Translations under genes and position numbers: made by a program
Shown here: positions 1-7,959 of the stretch, in pieces
How the letters are laid out: the number at the start of each line of letters is the position of its first letter
How positions within the stretch are numbered: position 1 is the first letter of the stretch
Notes under the pieces: model-generated
The model's input: the letters and a program-made list of their open reading frames with translations, nothing else
What the model was told of the DNA's origin: nothing
Databases searched by the model: none
Source of the DNA: Zoogloea oleivorans
GTDB lineage: Bacteria > Pseudomonadota > Gammaproteobacteria > Burkholderiales > Rhodocyclaceae
Assembly (NCBI RefSeq): GCF_008107625.1
Contig: NZ_SDKK01000005.1
Location: forward strand, 1-44,201
Reading direction: 5' to 3'
DNA: 44,201 bases

Positions 1-74
1 AAATGCCTCGACTTTGAAACTCCAGCAGAGGTATTTGCGAGGGAAATCATGAACTTTCAACCCGGTGTTGCACT

Positions 75-506
75 TCAGACTTGAAACCGCCCGGCGTTAT
101 CTGGTTCTGCAAGATATTTACAAAGCGCGGGAAGAATCCCGCTGCCTTGAAAGTCGACTATTTCATTTACCAAGGACTTGTGACCATCCGCGGATCTTCC
201 GCCGACGCCATGACTTTCGACGAAAGATTCGCCCTTTGAAGCGAGTAGTGCTTTAGTCGCGTTTAGGAAGCAGTAGTAAGAGGTGAGTGGTGCGGACAAC
301 TCTGAAAGCGCTGCAGACGCCTTGAAAAAATGTTTTGCTTGCTCCCAATAGAAGAGCGCGTCCTTTTGATGATGGCGCTTAAGCCAGAGAGAAACAAAAT
401 CCCACGGGTCAGAGCAGAGGACGCGCTGAGTTCTGAAATCCGGGGCCATCAGGCACCCGTGAAGACGAACAGCCTTACCTGCGATGTGTAGTTTGTGCGC
501 GGACAT
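75..506 (-). CDS. YaaC-like protein, N-terminal part only (probably truncated or frameshifted)
   Basis: This reading frame gives 143 residues starting MSAHKLHIAG. The central stretch, with YWEQAKHFFKAS at about residues 53-64 followed by LTSYYCFLNATKALL, resembles the 'A.yF..A......P...YY..LN..Kall' pattern of the YaaC family, whose full-length members are roughly twice this size. That family call is from memory of the pattern and is tentative. The frame ends at a stop at 75-77. Another minus-strand frame stays open from about 75 to the window edge and could be the continuation (SLKCNTGLKVHDFPRKYLCW), so a frameshift, a sequencing error or real decay are all possible. Base composition is lower in GC than in the housekeeping genes to the right, as for the SEFIR gene upstream, and both point the same way with 368 bases between them. 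No clear ribosome binding site precedes the ATG. Function is unknown; YaaC-like proteins are not assigned a biochemical activity. Confidence 0.45.
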   Translation of the reverse strand: MSAHKLHIAGKAVRLHGCLMAPDFRTQRVLCSDPWDFVSLWLKRHHQKDALFYWEQAKHFFKASAALSELSAPLTSYYCFLNATKALLASKGESFVESHGVGGRSADGHKSLVNEIVDFQGSGILPALCKYLAEPDNAGRFQV

Positions 507-874
507 GAGTATTTCTAATTTTTTTTCTGGAAGCAGTCTTACCGCATAACATCAGAGTGCTTGACAACATGTCATGTAAGTTACTGTTTAAAAGTGAAAA
601 CTACACACCACGCAAAATAACATGACAGAACAAGCAGCAGCCGACGGCATAGCGAAACGATCCGGTCTAGATGGCACATAGATGGATAACATATCGCTTC
701 ACCCGCATGGCCGCTCTCTAGATCTCGCAGCGACTGACCGCATCTGGCCGACTACCGCCCCTCGGATAGACAAATTTCGATCCAAAGCGGCAGTTCATGC
801 CTGAGTAAAGCGGACGTTCAACTTGGAGTTGAGGCGCCTGCGCGGCTCTTCGCATAGGCGCCTCGAACGTAGGG
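507..874. other. AT-rich spacer between SEFIR gene and YaaC-like gene
   Basis: There is no convincing gene in these 368 bases. Near 560-583 there is a run with a TTGACA hexamer (561-566, plus strand) followed by the near-palindrome ACATGTCATGT, and ATGACA recurs near 623. These could be operator sites for the downstream minus-strand gene but no good -10 partner is evident. The part at 760-865 resembles betaproteobacterial non-coding filler with AAAGCGG repeats. Confidence 0.4.
831..864 (-). terminator. Stem-loop after the SEFIR gene
   Basis: GAGGCGCCT at 831-839 pairs with AGGCGCCTC at 856-864 around a 16-base loop, starting about 10 bases after the SEFIR stop codon on the minus strand. It has no T-run, so it may be a transcript-stabilising or weak terminator structure rather than a classical intrinsic terminator. 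Confidence 0.45.
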
Positions 875-2314
875 TTATTCCTTGGTGCCAAGTTGGTCAA
901 AGCCCACCAATACCGATGAGCTAATCGATTCAAACTGCCATCGAGGGGGATTCGTTCTATCGGACGCGTACTCATCGAGCTTTGCCTTAAGTAGATCGAG
1001 ATTGGGAACACCCAAGAGCGACAAGGTGCGCGATAAATAGGTCTTCGACGTGGACCTTGCGAACAGCTCAAATGGCCCGTAGTGCCGGGTCGCGTAAAGC
1101 AGCGTCTCTGGCCACCATCTATCGTAGCTATCTGTGTTCGTTAAGTCGGCTCGGAGAAAGCAAACAAAATCCGACTGCATAACATGCCGGAACTGTACGC
1201 CAGAAGTCTTTGAACGTTGTTCAAGTAGGTCTGCCCTTATCGAGAGACGATTGCTCTTTAGTCGTTGGTTTCGAATCTCCAAGGACTTCATGTACTCGCG
1301 GAAGGCTGTATAGCTCACCGTTGCATTCTTGCCGTAATCAGAGTTGCTTGGAACATAGTACGACTGGGACAATAGGTATGTGGCGGATTCAATGTGCTCG
1401 CTGCGTAGGAGAACCGCAATAACATAGAGAAACATCTCATGGACTATGAATTTGAAGTTGTCGAAATCTGTCTCGCTCCACCGATTGACATGAGGTGGCC
1501 GTGAAAGGTACGGCAATATGGATTCAAAGAACCTATGAATGCGCGACACATACGCCTGCGGGTCTGTGTACTGTGCAAGTGCTGTGATGATCTGAATCAG
1601 TTCGTTGCGTGATGGAGTGAAATCCTCAATTGACTTCACTATTCGATCATCCATTTCGCTTTCGTCATCGGAAATGCGAAATCGTTCGAGGTGTTCGGAG
1701 AAGAGTGAAAGGTACTCGTCTAGGGCGCCACGTACGTAGCCTTTGTCGGCCTTTACACCCTCAATAACCCGTTTAGCGAGAGCGCTGGTTCCCAAGGCTG
1801 GTGCATCTGGTTCGATGATGAATGATGGTGGTTTTCCTATTTCTGGCTTCAGGTATAACGGCTTGTCGAAAATCCAGCGCAAGAGCTTCTCGAAGTTCTC
1901 TGCGTAACGATCGCTTTCGCTAAGGTCAACGTAGATACGTGACTTGTAGTACGTGGGTAAGCAGGGCTTGCCTGCATCGTTCTTTTCCGCGATGACTGCG
2001 ACGAACTTATCTTGAGACTGCTTCGCGTAGACCTCCGCAGAAATGATCTGGGTTTCAGTTCCAACGCCGCCTGCCCTACCATCAGCCTTGCTTGCGTAAA
2101 CCTGATCGCATACGAGGATGACTTTCGAGATAGATGAGTCAGTGACCATCTTTTCCATGAAAGCGATGGAGTCGTGGCCTTCGCGCAAATCCCACTTATC
2201 TAGGACAACATCTACGCCACTGTTTACTAGCTCTGTCGCAAGATCAACGACCCACTGTTCGTGTTCGGATGTTGACCAGCTGTAGGAAATAAATAGACGG
2301 GGTGGCGAACTCAT
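875..2314 (-). CDS. SEFIR/TIR-domain protein, candidate antiphage effector
   Basis: The protein has 479 residues. Residues 5-150 form a SEFIR-type member of the TIR superfamily: PRLFISYSWS at 5-14 (first strand, box 1), VVLDKWDLREGHD at 36-48, the DSSISKVILVCDQVYASKA helix-strand segment at 59-77, and a GVGTETQIISAEVY loop. The remaining ~320 residues are a mostly helical, poorly characterised region with no recognised nuclease, STAND ATPase or membrane segment; it ends near VLVGFDQLGTKE. SEFIR/TIR domains in bacteria are commonly immune effectors or signalling modules, several with NAD-degrading or nucleotide-signal activity (family knowledge); catalytic activity here is not shown. The ATG at 2314 has a GAGG about 10 bases upstream. 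Lower GC than the rest of the window and isolation beside a YaaC-like fragment suggest horizontal acquisition. The alternative is a TIR-like adaptor with no enzyme activity. Confidence 0.8.
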   Translation of the reverse strand: MSSPPRLFISYSWSTSEHEQWVVDLATELVNSGVDVVLDKWDLREGHDSIAFMEKMVTDSSISKVILVCDQVYASKADGRAGGVGTETQIISAEVYAKQSQDKFVAVIAEKNDAGKPCLPTYYKSRIYVDLSESDRYAENFEKLLRWIFDKPLYLKPEIGKPPSFIIEPDAPALGTSALAKRVIEGVKADKGYVRGALDEYLSLFSEHLERFRISDDESEMDDRIVKSIEDFTPSRNELIQIITALAQYTDPQAYVSRIHRFFESILPYLSRPPHVNRWSETDFDNFKFIVHEMFLYVIAVLLRSEHIESATYLLSQSYYVPSNSDYGKNATVSYTAFREYMKSLEIRNQRLKSNRLSIRADLLEQRSKTSGVQFRHVMQSDFVCFLRADLTNTDSYDRWWPETLLYATRHYGPFELFARSTSKTYLSRTLSLLGVPNLDLLKAKLDEYASDRTNPPRWQFESISSSVLVGFDQLGTKE

Positions 2315-2987
2315 ACAGGGCGTACCTCAAAGGTATAACGTAAAGTGGACGTCATTTTTTCAGGGTTTTTCGGACTCGTGACAATAACTTGTCGGCCTTA
2401 TTGGTGTAGTCCACTGTTATTAAATTCGAGTTTCGGAGGCTGTCAGTCAGCGTCCAGCATTAAATAATCCGTCAAATCCTGCAATCACTCAAATGTGCCA
2501 ATAACATTGCACGGCTGCTTTCGGGCAATTTGAGCATTGGCCGCTTCTGGCCGAAACTCGCCGGTCTGATTAGTCTGTTGCAAGCTGAGCGCATGACGAT
2601 AGGGGGCTTCCGGTTTTGCTCACCTCTTCTCCATTGATTTTCCCGCACGAAGGTGTGCGTTGGGAAGATCGTTCACCAGATAATAGTGAGCCAGATCCAT
2701 CTGCTAAATCTTGGTCATCGTGCGTTGCGGCTGGCTTGTTGGCGCTAAGGTTAGCCAGTGGGCTTTGCCTATGTTGTTCAGATAGTCCGAGGGATGCTGT
2801 ACATGTTACTGCGCTCATCGCCTGCCCGATAAGACAGGTGCTTTACACAAGCGATGTGACCAATTACCGGACCTGCCATTCAACCAGACCCTCATCCCAG
2901 ATGAAGCAACGGCGACCCAACCCCCAGTCGCCGTTGCTTCTATCCCATCCAGCCCCCGCTTCCGCAGAGGCCAGCCCATCTCTCTGA
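2315..2987. other. Long low-GC spacer, no supported gene
   Basis: These 673 bases separate the accessory genes from the core chromosome. Short frames exist on both strands (for example 2570-2818 minus and 2616-2987 plus) but none has a ribosome binding site, a recognisable domain or plausible composition. The stretch around 2530-2560 (GGCCGCTTCTGGCCGAAA) resembles non-coding filler often seen in betaproteobacteria. It may be a decayed mobile or island boundary, but I see no terminal inverted repeats or transposase remnant. Confidence 0.4.
2903..2940 (-). terminator. 14-bp perfect stem-loop downstream of small conserved gene
   Basis: GAAGCAACGGCGAC at 2903-2916 pairs perfectly with GTCGCCGTTGCTTC at 2927-2940 with a 10-base loop. 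It lies about 48 bases beyond the stop of the minus-strand gene ending at 2988. No U-run follows on the minus strand, so factor-independent termination is likely but not certain. Confidence 0.6.
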
Positions 2988-3359
2988 CTAAACCCCTTCC
3001 GCAGCCCTTGCCACCCGCGGCCGGGATTTGCGTTCGGACTTCTTCTTCAGCCCCAGCGCCGCCACTTGGTCCGAGTCCGCGCCGTAGAGGGCTTTGACCT
3101 GGCTTTTCACGCCGAGGATGAGGTCGTGGAAGTTCCACTGGATGGCGACGAGGGCGTCGCGGGCGGCGGCGGCGGCGTTTTGGGCGTGGAGTTCGGCTTC
3201 CTGGGCGATGCGGAGTTGTTCGTGCAGGGCGCCGACGGCTTCAAGGGCGTAGGCGTTGTCGTAGGGCTTGTAGCCGTTGATGGCCTTGAGGGCGAGGTAG
3301 GTGTCGATGTCGGCCTGCAGGTTTTGTGCGGGCATGCGGTTCTTGAGTGTGTTGGCCAT
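2988..3359 (-). CDS. Small conserved hypothetical protein (123 aa)
   Basis: The chosen start is the ATG at 3359 (MANTLKNRMPAQNL), because GGAGA sits five bases upstream. The open frame runs 67 codons further upstream but through a repeat-rich AT-rich spacer with no ribosome binding site. The 123-residue product is helical, with an alanine-rich segment (AEAVGALHEQ-type helices, then ELHAQNAAAAARDAL at about residues 73-87) suggesting a coiled coil. It ends in a basic lysine/arginine-rich tail (LKKKSERKSRPRVARA) that could bind nucleic acid. No signal peptide or membrane segment is present. I do not recognise a named family, though proteins of this look occur in Rhodocyclales genomes. Function is unknown. 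A strong stem-loop lies downstream at 2903-2940. Confidence 0.7.
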   Translation of the reverse strand: MANTLKNRMPAQNLQADIDTYLALKAINGYKPYDNAYALEAVGALHEQLRIAQEAELHAQNAAAAARDALVAIQWNFHDLILGVKSQVKALYGADSDQVAALGLKKKSERKSRPRVARAAEGV

Positions 3360-3701
3360 GAGTTCTCCGTGACGGGGTACGTTTCGTTTCGGGGTGCTAT
3401 GGCCGTAAATATTACCTATGATTATTGATATAGGGCAAGCGTGAAGTGTGTTGTTTCTTGCCATATGTTTGTTTTGGCGCGCCGTATAAGGGTTTTGACG
3501 CGTCGGAAGTGTCTTCCGATAGTCTGTAACTCGATTGTGGGGCGTCGGAAATGAGTTCATGACTATCGTATATGTGTTGCGATAGTTGTGAAGTGTGTTG
3601 CGAGGCGTCGGAATCGTGTTGGGGGCTATCGGAATTGAGTTCCGATGGGGCTGAAGGGGGTTTGTCGGACTGAAGTCCGACCCACAGGGGGGGGAGGGGT
3701 G
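3360..3701. repeat. Repeat-rich AT-rich spacer with GCGTCGGAA palindromes
   Basis: This 342-base spacer contains imperfect repeats built on CGTCGGAA...TTCCGATAG. CGTCGGAA occurs at 3501, 3543 and 3606. The first copy closes on itself as CGGAAGTGTCTTCCG, and a further arm TATCGGAATTGAGTTCCGAT lies at 3627-3646. CTATCG/CGATAG half-sites recur near 3518, 3572, 3590 and 3626. The run ends in the separate palindrome GTCGGACTGAAGTCCGAC. No gene is supported here. Confidence 0.65.
3664..3681. repeat. Dispersed palindrome GTCGGACTGAAGTCCGAC
   Basis: The 18-base element is an interrupted palindrome (GTCGGACT-GA-AGTCCGAC arms). A close relative, GTCGGACTTCAGTCCGAC, occurs at 10534-10551 between unrelated genes. 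Its position just after the GGDEF-EAL gene stop (minus strand) fits a REP-like extragenic element or a bidirectional terminator stem. Confidence 0.6.
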
Positions 3702-5600
3702 TTACAGGAGTTTGGCGAAGGCTTCGGCGGGCATGGGGCGGCCGAAGTAGTAGCCTTGGGCGTAGTCGCAGCCCAGCAGGTCGAGGTCGTGGGCGATGTC
3801 GGCGGTTTCAACGCCTTCGGCGAGGACGGCGATCTTGAGGCTCTTGGCCATCTGGATGACGGCGCGGACGATGGCGCCGGCGTCGGGGTCGGTGGGCAGG
3901 TCGCGGATGAAGGATTGGTCGATCTTGAGCTTTTCGACGGCGAAGCGGCGCAGGTAGGCGAGGCTGGAGTAGCCGGTGCCGAAGTCGTCGATGGCCAGGC
4001 GCAGGCCCATGCCGTGCAGTTGGCGCACGGTGGCAAGGACGTGTTCGGTGTCTTTCATGAGCACCGATTCGGTGATTTCGAGTTCGATGTGGGCGGGGTT
4101 GACGCCGCTTGCGGCGAGGGCGTTGCGGATGGTGGCAACGAGGTCGCCGCGGGTGAACTGGATGGGCGACAGGTTGATGGCCATGATCAGGTGGCCGTGG
4201 CCGGCGTCGTGCCAGGCGCGGGCCTGGCGGCAGGCTTCGTTGAGGACCCATTCGCCGAGCTGGACGATGAGGCCGGTGTCTTCGGCGACGGGGATGAAGA
4301 GGCCGGGGGGCTGCATGCCGAGTTCGGGGCAGTTCCAGCGCACCAGGGCTTCGGCGCCGACGATGCTGTTGTTGGCGAGGTCGATGAGGGGCTGGTAGTG
4401 GAGGATGAATTCGTTGCGGTCGAGGGCGCGGTGCAGGCGGTTCTGGATGTCGAGGCGGGCGACGGCGTCCTCGTTCATTTGCTGGGAGTAGTAGCGGAAG
4501 GTGTTTCGGCCGGACTCCTTGGCGTGGTACATGGCCGCGTCGGCGTTTTTGGCGAGGATGTCGAAGTCGATGCCGTCTTCGGGGTACACGGCGATGCCGA
4601 CGGAGCAGGAGATGGTCATGTCCTGTCCGGCGACGGAGCAGGGTTTGCCGAGGGTTCGCATCATCTTTTCGACGATGGGGGCGATGTCGTCGCTGTCGTG
4701 GATGTCGGTGAGGAGGACGAGGAATTCATCGCCGCCCTGACGGCTGACGGTGTCGGTGTCGCGGGTGGTGAGGCGCAGGCGGTCGGCAACGGTTTGCAGC
4801 AGGGTGTCGCCCACCGGGTGGCCGAGGCTGTCGTTGATGTGCTTGAAGTGGTCGAGGTCGAGCAGCAGCAGGGCGACCTTGTTGTGGGCGCGCTCGGCGT
4901 GGGCGAAGGCTTGTTCGGCGCGGTCGCGCAGCAGGAAGCGGTTGGGCAGGCGGGTGAGGATGTCGTGGCGGGCGAGGAAGTCGATGCGTTCTTCGGCGGC
5001 CTTGCGTTCGCTCAGGTCGGAGAAGATGGCGACGTACTTGAGCGGTTCGCCGGCGTTGTTGCGTACCACCGAGATGGACAGCCACTGGGGAAAGATCTCG
5101 CCGTTCTTGCGGCGGTTCCAGGCTTCGCCGCTCCAGTGGCCGGTGTTGAACAGTTCTTCGCGCAGTTGTTCGCGAAACTCGGCGTTGTGGTGCGAGGCGG
5201 AGACTAGGGGCGGGCTGGTGCCGATGATTTCGTCGGCGCTGTAGCCGGTAACGCTGGTGAAGGCACGATTGACCGAGATGATCCGGTTGTCGGCGTCGGT
5301 GATCATGATCGCTTCGAGGGTGTCGCTGAACACCGTGGCGGCAAGCTGCAGTTCGGCTTGCTGCTGGAGCGAGGTGGCCTTGCTGGCCTCGGTGATGAAA
5401 TTCAGGGTGTGCTGCCCGATCAGTTGGTCGGCCGTGTAGCCCAACAGGCGGCACATGGCGTCATTCACTTCCACGACGCGGTGCGCATTGTCGACGATGA
5501 GAACGCCATGGGTGGCGCTGGCGATGACGTGCCGACGCAGGGCCTCCCGTTCTTGCGAGGTGTCGTCGGAGGCGGGAGCGGAGTGTGGCGGAGAATCCAT
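3702..5600 (-). CDS. PAS-PAS-GGDEF-EAL cyclic-di-GMP signalling protein
   Basis: The 632-residue cytoplasmic protein has a PAS fold at about 22-75, a second PAS with PAC tail at 82-205, a diguanylate cyclase domain at 210-365 and a phosphodiesterase domain at 380-632. The GGDEF signature is intact at 289-293, preceded by an inhibitory-site RDTD (280-283) at the canonical five-residue spacing. The EAL signature is intact at 417-419 (GAEALVRW), and DDFGTGYSSL and the LAEGVET motif are present, so both synthesis and breakdown of c-di-GMP are possible; which dominates cannot be read from sequence. No membrane segment is predicted, so the PAS domains probably sense a soluble or internal cue. It lies 71 bases downstream of a histidine kinase on the same strand and may be co-transcribed. 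A small hairpin (5602-5608 with 5621-5627) abuts the ATG. Confidence 0.93.
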   Translation of the reverse strand: MDSPPHSAPASDDTSQEREALRRHVIASATHGVLIVDNAHRVVEVNDAMCRLLGYTADQLIGQHTLNFITEASKATSLQQQAELQLAATVFSDTLEAIMITDADNRIISVNRAFTSVTGYSADEIIGTSPPLVSASHHNAEFREQLREELFNTGHWSGEAWNRRKNGEIFPQWLSISVVRNNAGEPLKYVAIFSDLSERKAAEERIDFLARHDILTRLPNRFLLRDRAEQAFAHAERAHNKVALLLLDLDHFKHINDSLGHPVGDTLLQTVADRLRLTTRDTDTVSRQGGDEFLVLLTDIHDSDDIAPIVEKMMRTLGKPCSVAGQDMTISCSVGIAVYPEDGIDFDILAKNADAAMYHAKESGRNTFRYYSQQMNEDAVARLDIQNRLHRALDRNEFILHYQPLIDLANNSIVGAEALVRWNCPELGMQPPGLFIPVAEDTGLIVQLGEWVLNEACRQARAWHDAGHGHLIMAINLSPIQFTRGDLVATIRNALAASGVNPAHIELEITESVLMKDTEHVLATVRQLHGMGLRLAIDDFGTGYSSLAYLRRFAVEKLKIDQSFIRDLPTDPDAGAIVRAVIQMAKSLKIAVLAEGVETADIAHDLDLLGCDYAQGYYFGRPMPAEAFAKLL

Positions 5601-5671
5601 GACCGGGGGAGGAAAAGCTTCCCCGGTTTATCGGCTTGGGATTTTGAAACTTGAACGGGATGCTTTCCGCC

Positions 5672-7828
5672 CTAGATCTGATAGTCATCCGGGCTGCAGC
5701 TGTGCAGGCGCGCTTCTTCCTGGGTCCGCTTGGCCAGTGTCAGCGTCGCCCAGAACGTGCTGCCCTCTCCGGGGGTGCTGTTGCAGCCCGCGTCGCCCCC
5801 CATCAAGTGCGCCAGCTTCTTCACGATGGCCAGGCCGACCCCGGTTCCACCGTAACGGCGGGTGTTCGAGTTGTCGGCTTGCTCGAAGTGTTCAAAGAGC
5901 CGGGGGATGTCTTTCGCGGCGATGCCGATCCCCTCGTCTTTTACCGAGATGCGAATCTGTACGTAACCGGCTTCGTCATGGATCAGTTCGACCCGGATGC
6001 GTATCGTGCCCTTTTCCGAAAAGGTGATGGCGTTATTGCAGAAGCAGGCCAAGATGGTCGTGATGTGGTCGGCGGCACCATAGAGCGGTGAGGGCAGTTC
6101 GGCCACCGTGTGCTCGATGTGAAGCCCCTTGGTGCTTGCCCGGACCACCGCCAGGGCGACGGCGTCGTCCACCAACTGCACAACATTGACCGGCGCCAGA
6201 CGAACCGAGGCCGATCCTGCTTCCAGGTCGACCAGCGTCAAGATGCCGCTGATCACCGCGTCGAGCCGCTTGACGGCGGCGTCGAGCATGACCGTGCGTC
6301 GCTGCTGTTTCTCGTTGGTGACGTCGCGCCGGAACATGCTTGCCACGCCTGCTATCTGGTGCAGGGGTGTGCGCATCTCGTGGGACATGTTGCCCAGGAA
6401 GAGTGTCTTCGCCCGGTTTGCCGCTTCGGCACGCTCTTTTGCGTCGGCCAGTTCGCGCATCAGGTGTTTGCGATGGGCGATGTCTTCCACCACCGCCGAT
6501 GTGAACTTCACGGTGCCGTTTTCATTTCGCACCACATGCGAGGAGACGTGCACCCAAATCGTCCGGCCGTCCTTTCTGATAATCCGTTTCTCGATTTCCC
6601 GGGTATCGGCGTCCCCTTGCTCCACACTGTGAATCTGCGCCTGTTCGGCCTCGGCATCGTCGGGGTGAGTCATCTCGGAGGGCGTCATCCGTCCGATCAA
6701 CTCGTCTGGCGAATACCCCGTGATTTCGCAATAGCGGTCATTGACGAGCTCAAAACGACCAGAGGCATCAAGCTGCACCGCGCCCACCGCCATGGTGTTG
6801 AAGTAGGCCCGAAACTGTTCGTGCTTTGCCTCGATCTGTTTGTCCGCCAAGCGGCTGGCGGCGTCCTTTTCTTCGCGGAGATCCTGGAATGCGCGCTTGC
6901 GGCGCTGACTCACATGCAGGGTGAGCAGGGTGCCGATGACGCCGATGGCGTACAGCCCTCCCAGCGTGATTGCGGAGCGCCGCCAGTCGGCAAAGACGGT
7001 TTCTGCGTCTCGGCTCACGGCAATGACCAGGGGGTTGTCGGCCTCGCCGGAAGTGGGATAAACGGTGTGGATTGCGACAAGCCGCAGATCCCGCGTGACC
7101 GTGGCATGGTCAATGGCGAAGCTGGATGGCGCACCACTCCTCAGATGCCGGAGGAACATCGAGTCGGGACGGACCGTGAGATCCCGCCCCCGGATGTCTG
7201 GTGAAGTCTGGGTGCTGTAAATAATGCGTCCATTGCCGTGCGCAACCGACAGGCGCATGTCTGGGGAGTACTGCAACGACTTCAGCAGTACGCCGAAGTA
7301 ATCCGGATCGATGATTGCGAGCAGGTAGCCATTGAACTTCCCCGCGCGGTTTTGCAGCCCCTTGCCCAGCGCAATGGTGTAGCGACCCAGCGGGGAGGTG
7401 AAGGGGGTGGAGACATGGAGTATTGCGGGGTTGTTGCATTCGCTGAGCGCCTTGTAACGGTCGCCGCCCCGGAAGTTTCGACCAATCAGACTGGGCTGAC
7501 TGCTGGCCACGACATCGCCCTGAGCATTGACGTACAGCAAGGCGCTGACGCCCATGAGCGACTCGGACAGGATCTTCATGCGGTGGGACAGGCGTTCCGA
7601 GCCGATCTGGCTTTGCGCCAGATCGTCGGCGTCCTCTCCGACTGCATTGAGCATGCTGGCGCTGGTACGCAACTGCTCACCGATGTTGCTGTTCAGTGCC
7701 GAGGCCAGGGAGGTGAGGCGATCGGTCTCCCGCTGTTCGATCTGCCGGTGGTCAGCATAAAGCTCAGCCCCAAGCAGCGAACCGATAACGAGCAGCGCCG
7801 ATGCGCCGATGGCGACAATGCGTAACAC
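5672..7828 (-). CDS. Membrane sensor histidine kinase (CACHE-PAS-HisKA-HATPase)
   Basis: The protein has 718 residues and begins at a GTG. A first membrane segment lies at about 5-25, then a periplasmic double-CACHE-type sensor domain to about 275, a second membrane segment at about 280-305 (LGGLYAIGVIGTLLTL), a coiled linker, a PAS/PAC domain at about 335-460, a HisKA domain with the phospho-accepting His483 in the GNMSHEMRTP motif, and a HATPase domain with N, G1 (DEGIGIA) and G2 (GGTGVGLAIV) boxes. There is no receiver domain on the protein and no adjacent response regulator in the window, so it is an orphan kinase; its partner must be elsewhere. The N box reads NNAITFSE, within family variation. 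It is likely to sense a small extracellular molecule; the ligand is unknown. It may feed the c-di-GMP enzyme encoded just downstream, which is inference from position. Confidence 0.92.
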   Translation of the reverse strand: MLRIVAIGASALLVIGSLLGAELYADHRQIEQRETDRLTSLASALNSNIGEQLRTSASMLNAVGEDADDLAQSQIGSERLSHRMKILSESLMGVSALLYVNAQGDVVASSQPSLIGRNFRGGDRYKALSECNNPAILHVSTPFTSPLGRYTIALGKGLQNRAGKFNGYLLAIIDPDYFGVLLKSLQYSPDMRLSVAHGNGRIIYSTQTSPDIRGRDLTVRPDSMFLRHLRSGAPSSFAIDHATVTRDLRLVAIHTVYPTSGEADNPLVIAVSRDAETVFADWRRSAITLGGLYAIGVIGTLLTLHVSQRRKRAFQDLREEKDAASRLADKQIEAKHEQFRAYFNTMAVGAVQLDASGRFELVNDRYCEITGYSPDELIGRMTPSEMTHPDDAEAEQAQIHSVEQGDADTREIEKRIIRKDGRTIWVHVSSHVVRNENGTVKFTSAVVEDIAHRKHLMRELADAKERAEAANRAKTLFLGNMSHEMRTPLHQIAGVASMFRRDVTNEKQQRRTVMLDAAVKRLDAVISGILTLVDLEAGSASVRLAPVNVVQLVDDAVALAVVRASTKGLHIEHTVAELPSPLYGAADHITTILACFCNNAITFSEKGTIRIRVELIHDEAGYVQIRISVKDEGIGIAAKDIPRLFEHFEQADNSNTRRYGGTGVGLAIVKKLAHLMGGDAGCNSTPGEGSTFWATLTLAKRTQEEARLHSCSPDDYQI

Positions 7829-7959
7829 GGTACCCCCCTGGCTTTGAAGATGCTTCGATCGTCACGCAAGCACACCGGCACCATCCCGGGGCTGCCCAAA
7901 AGTCAGGACATGACCACAGGTGGTGCCGTGTTAATAGTTCCGGCGCAATTTTTTCGGGG

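Noticed and set aside
2570-2987. Overlapping short frames of 82 and 123 codons on opposite strands
   Set aside because: No ribosome binding site, no family similarity and unlikely composition; treated as a non-coding remnant.
1-3000. Insertion sequence or prophage edge
   Set aside because: No transposase or integrase, terminal inverted repeats, target duplication or tRNA attachment site could be seen; only base composition suggests an island.
3360-3560. N-terminal extension of the small conserved protein
   Set aside because: The frame is open through the repeat spacer, but the GGAGA-ATG at 3359 is a much better start and the extension has biased composition.
3645-5207. 520-residue plus-strand open frame opposite the GGDEF-EAL gene
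   Set aside because: It is a low-complexity Gly/Val/Asp frame complementary to a clear gene with intact GGDEF and EAL motifs; high GC keeps antisense frames open.
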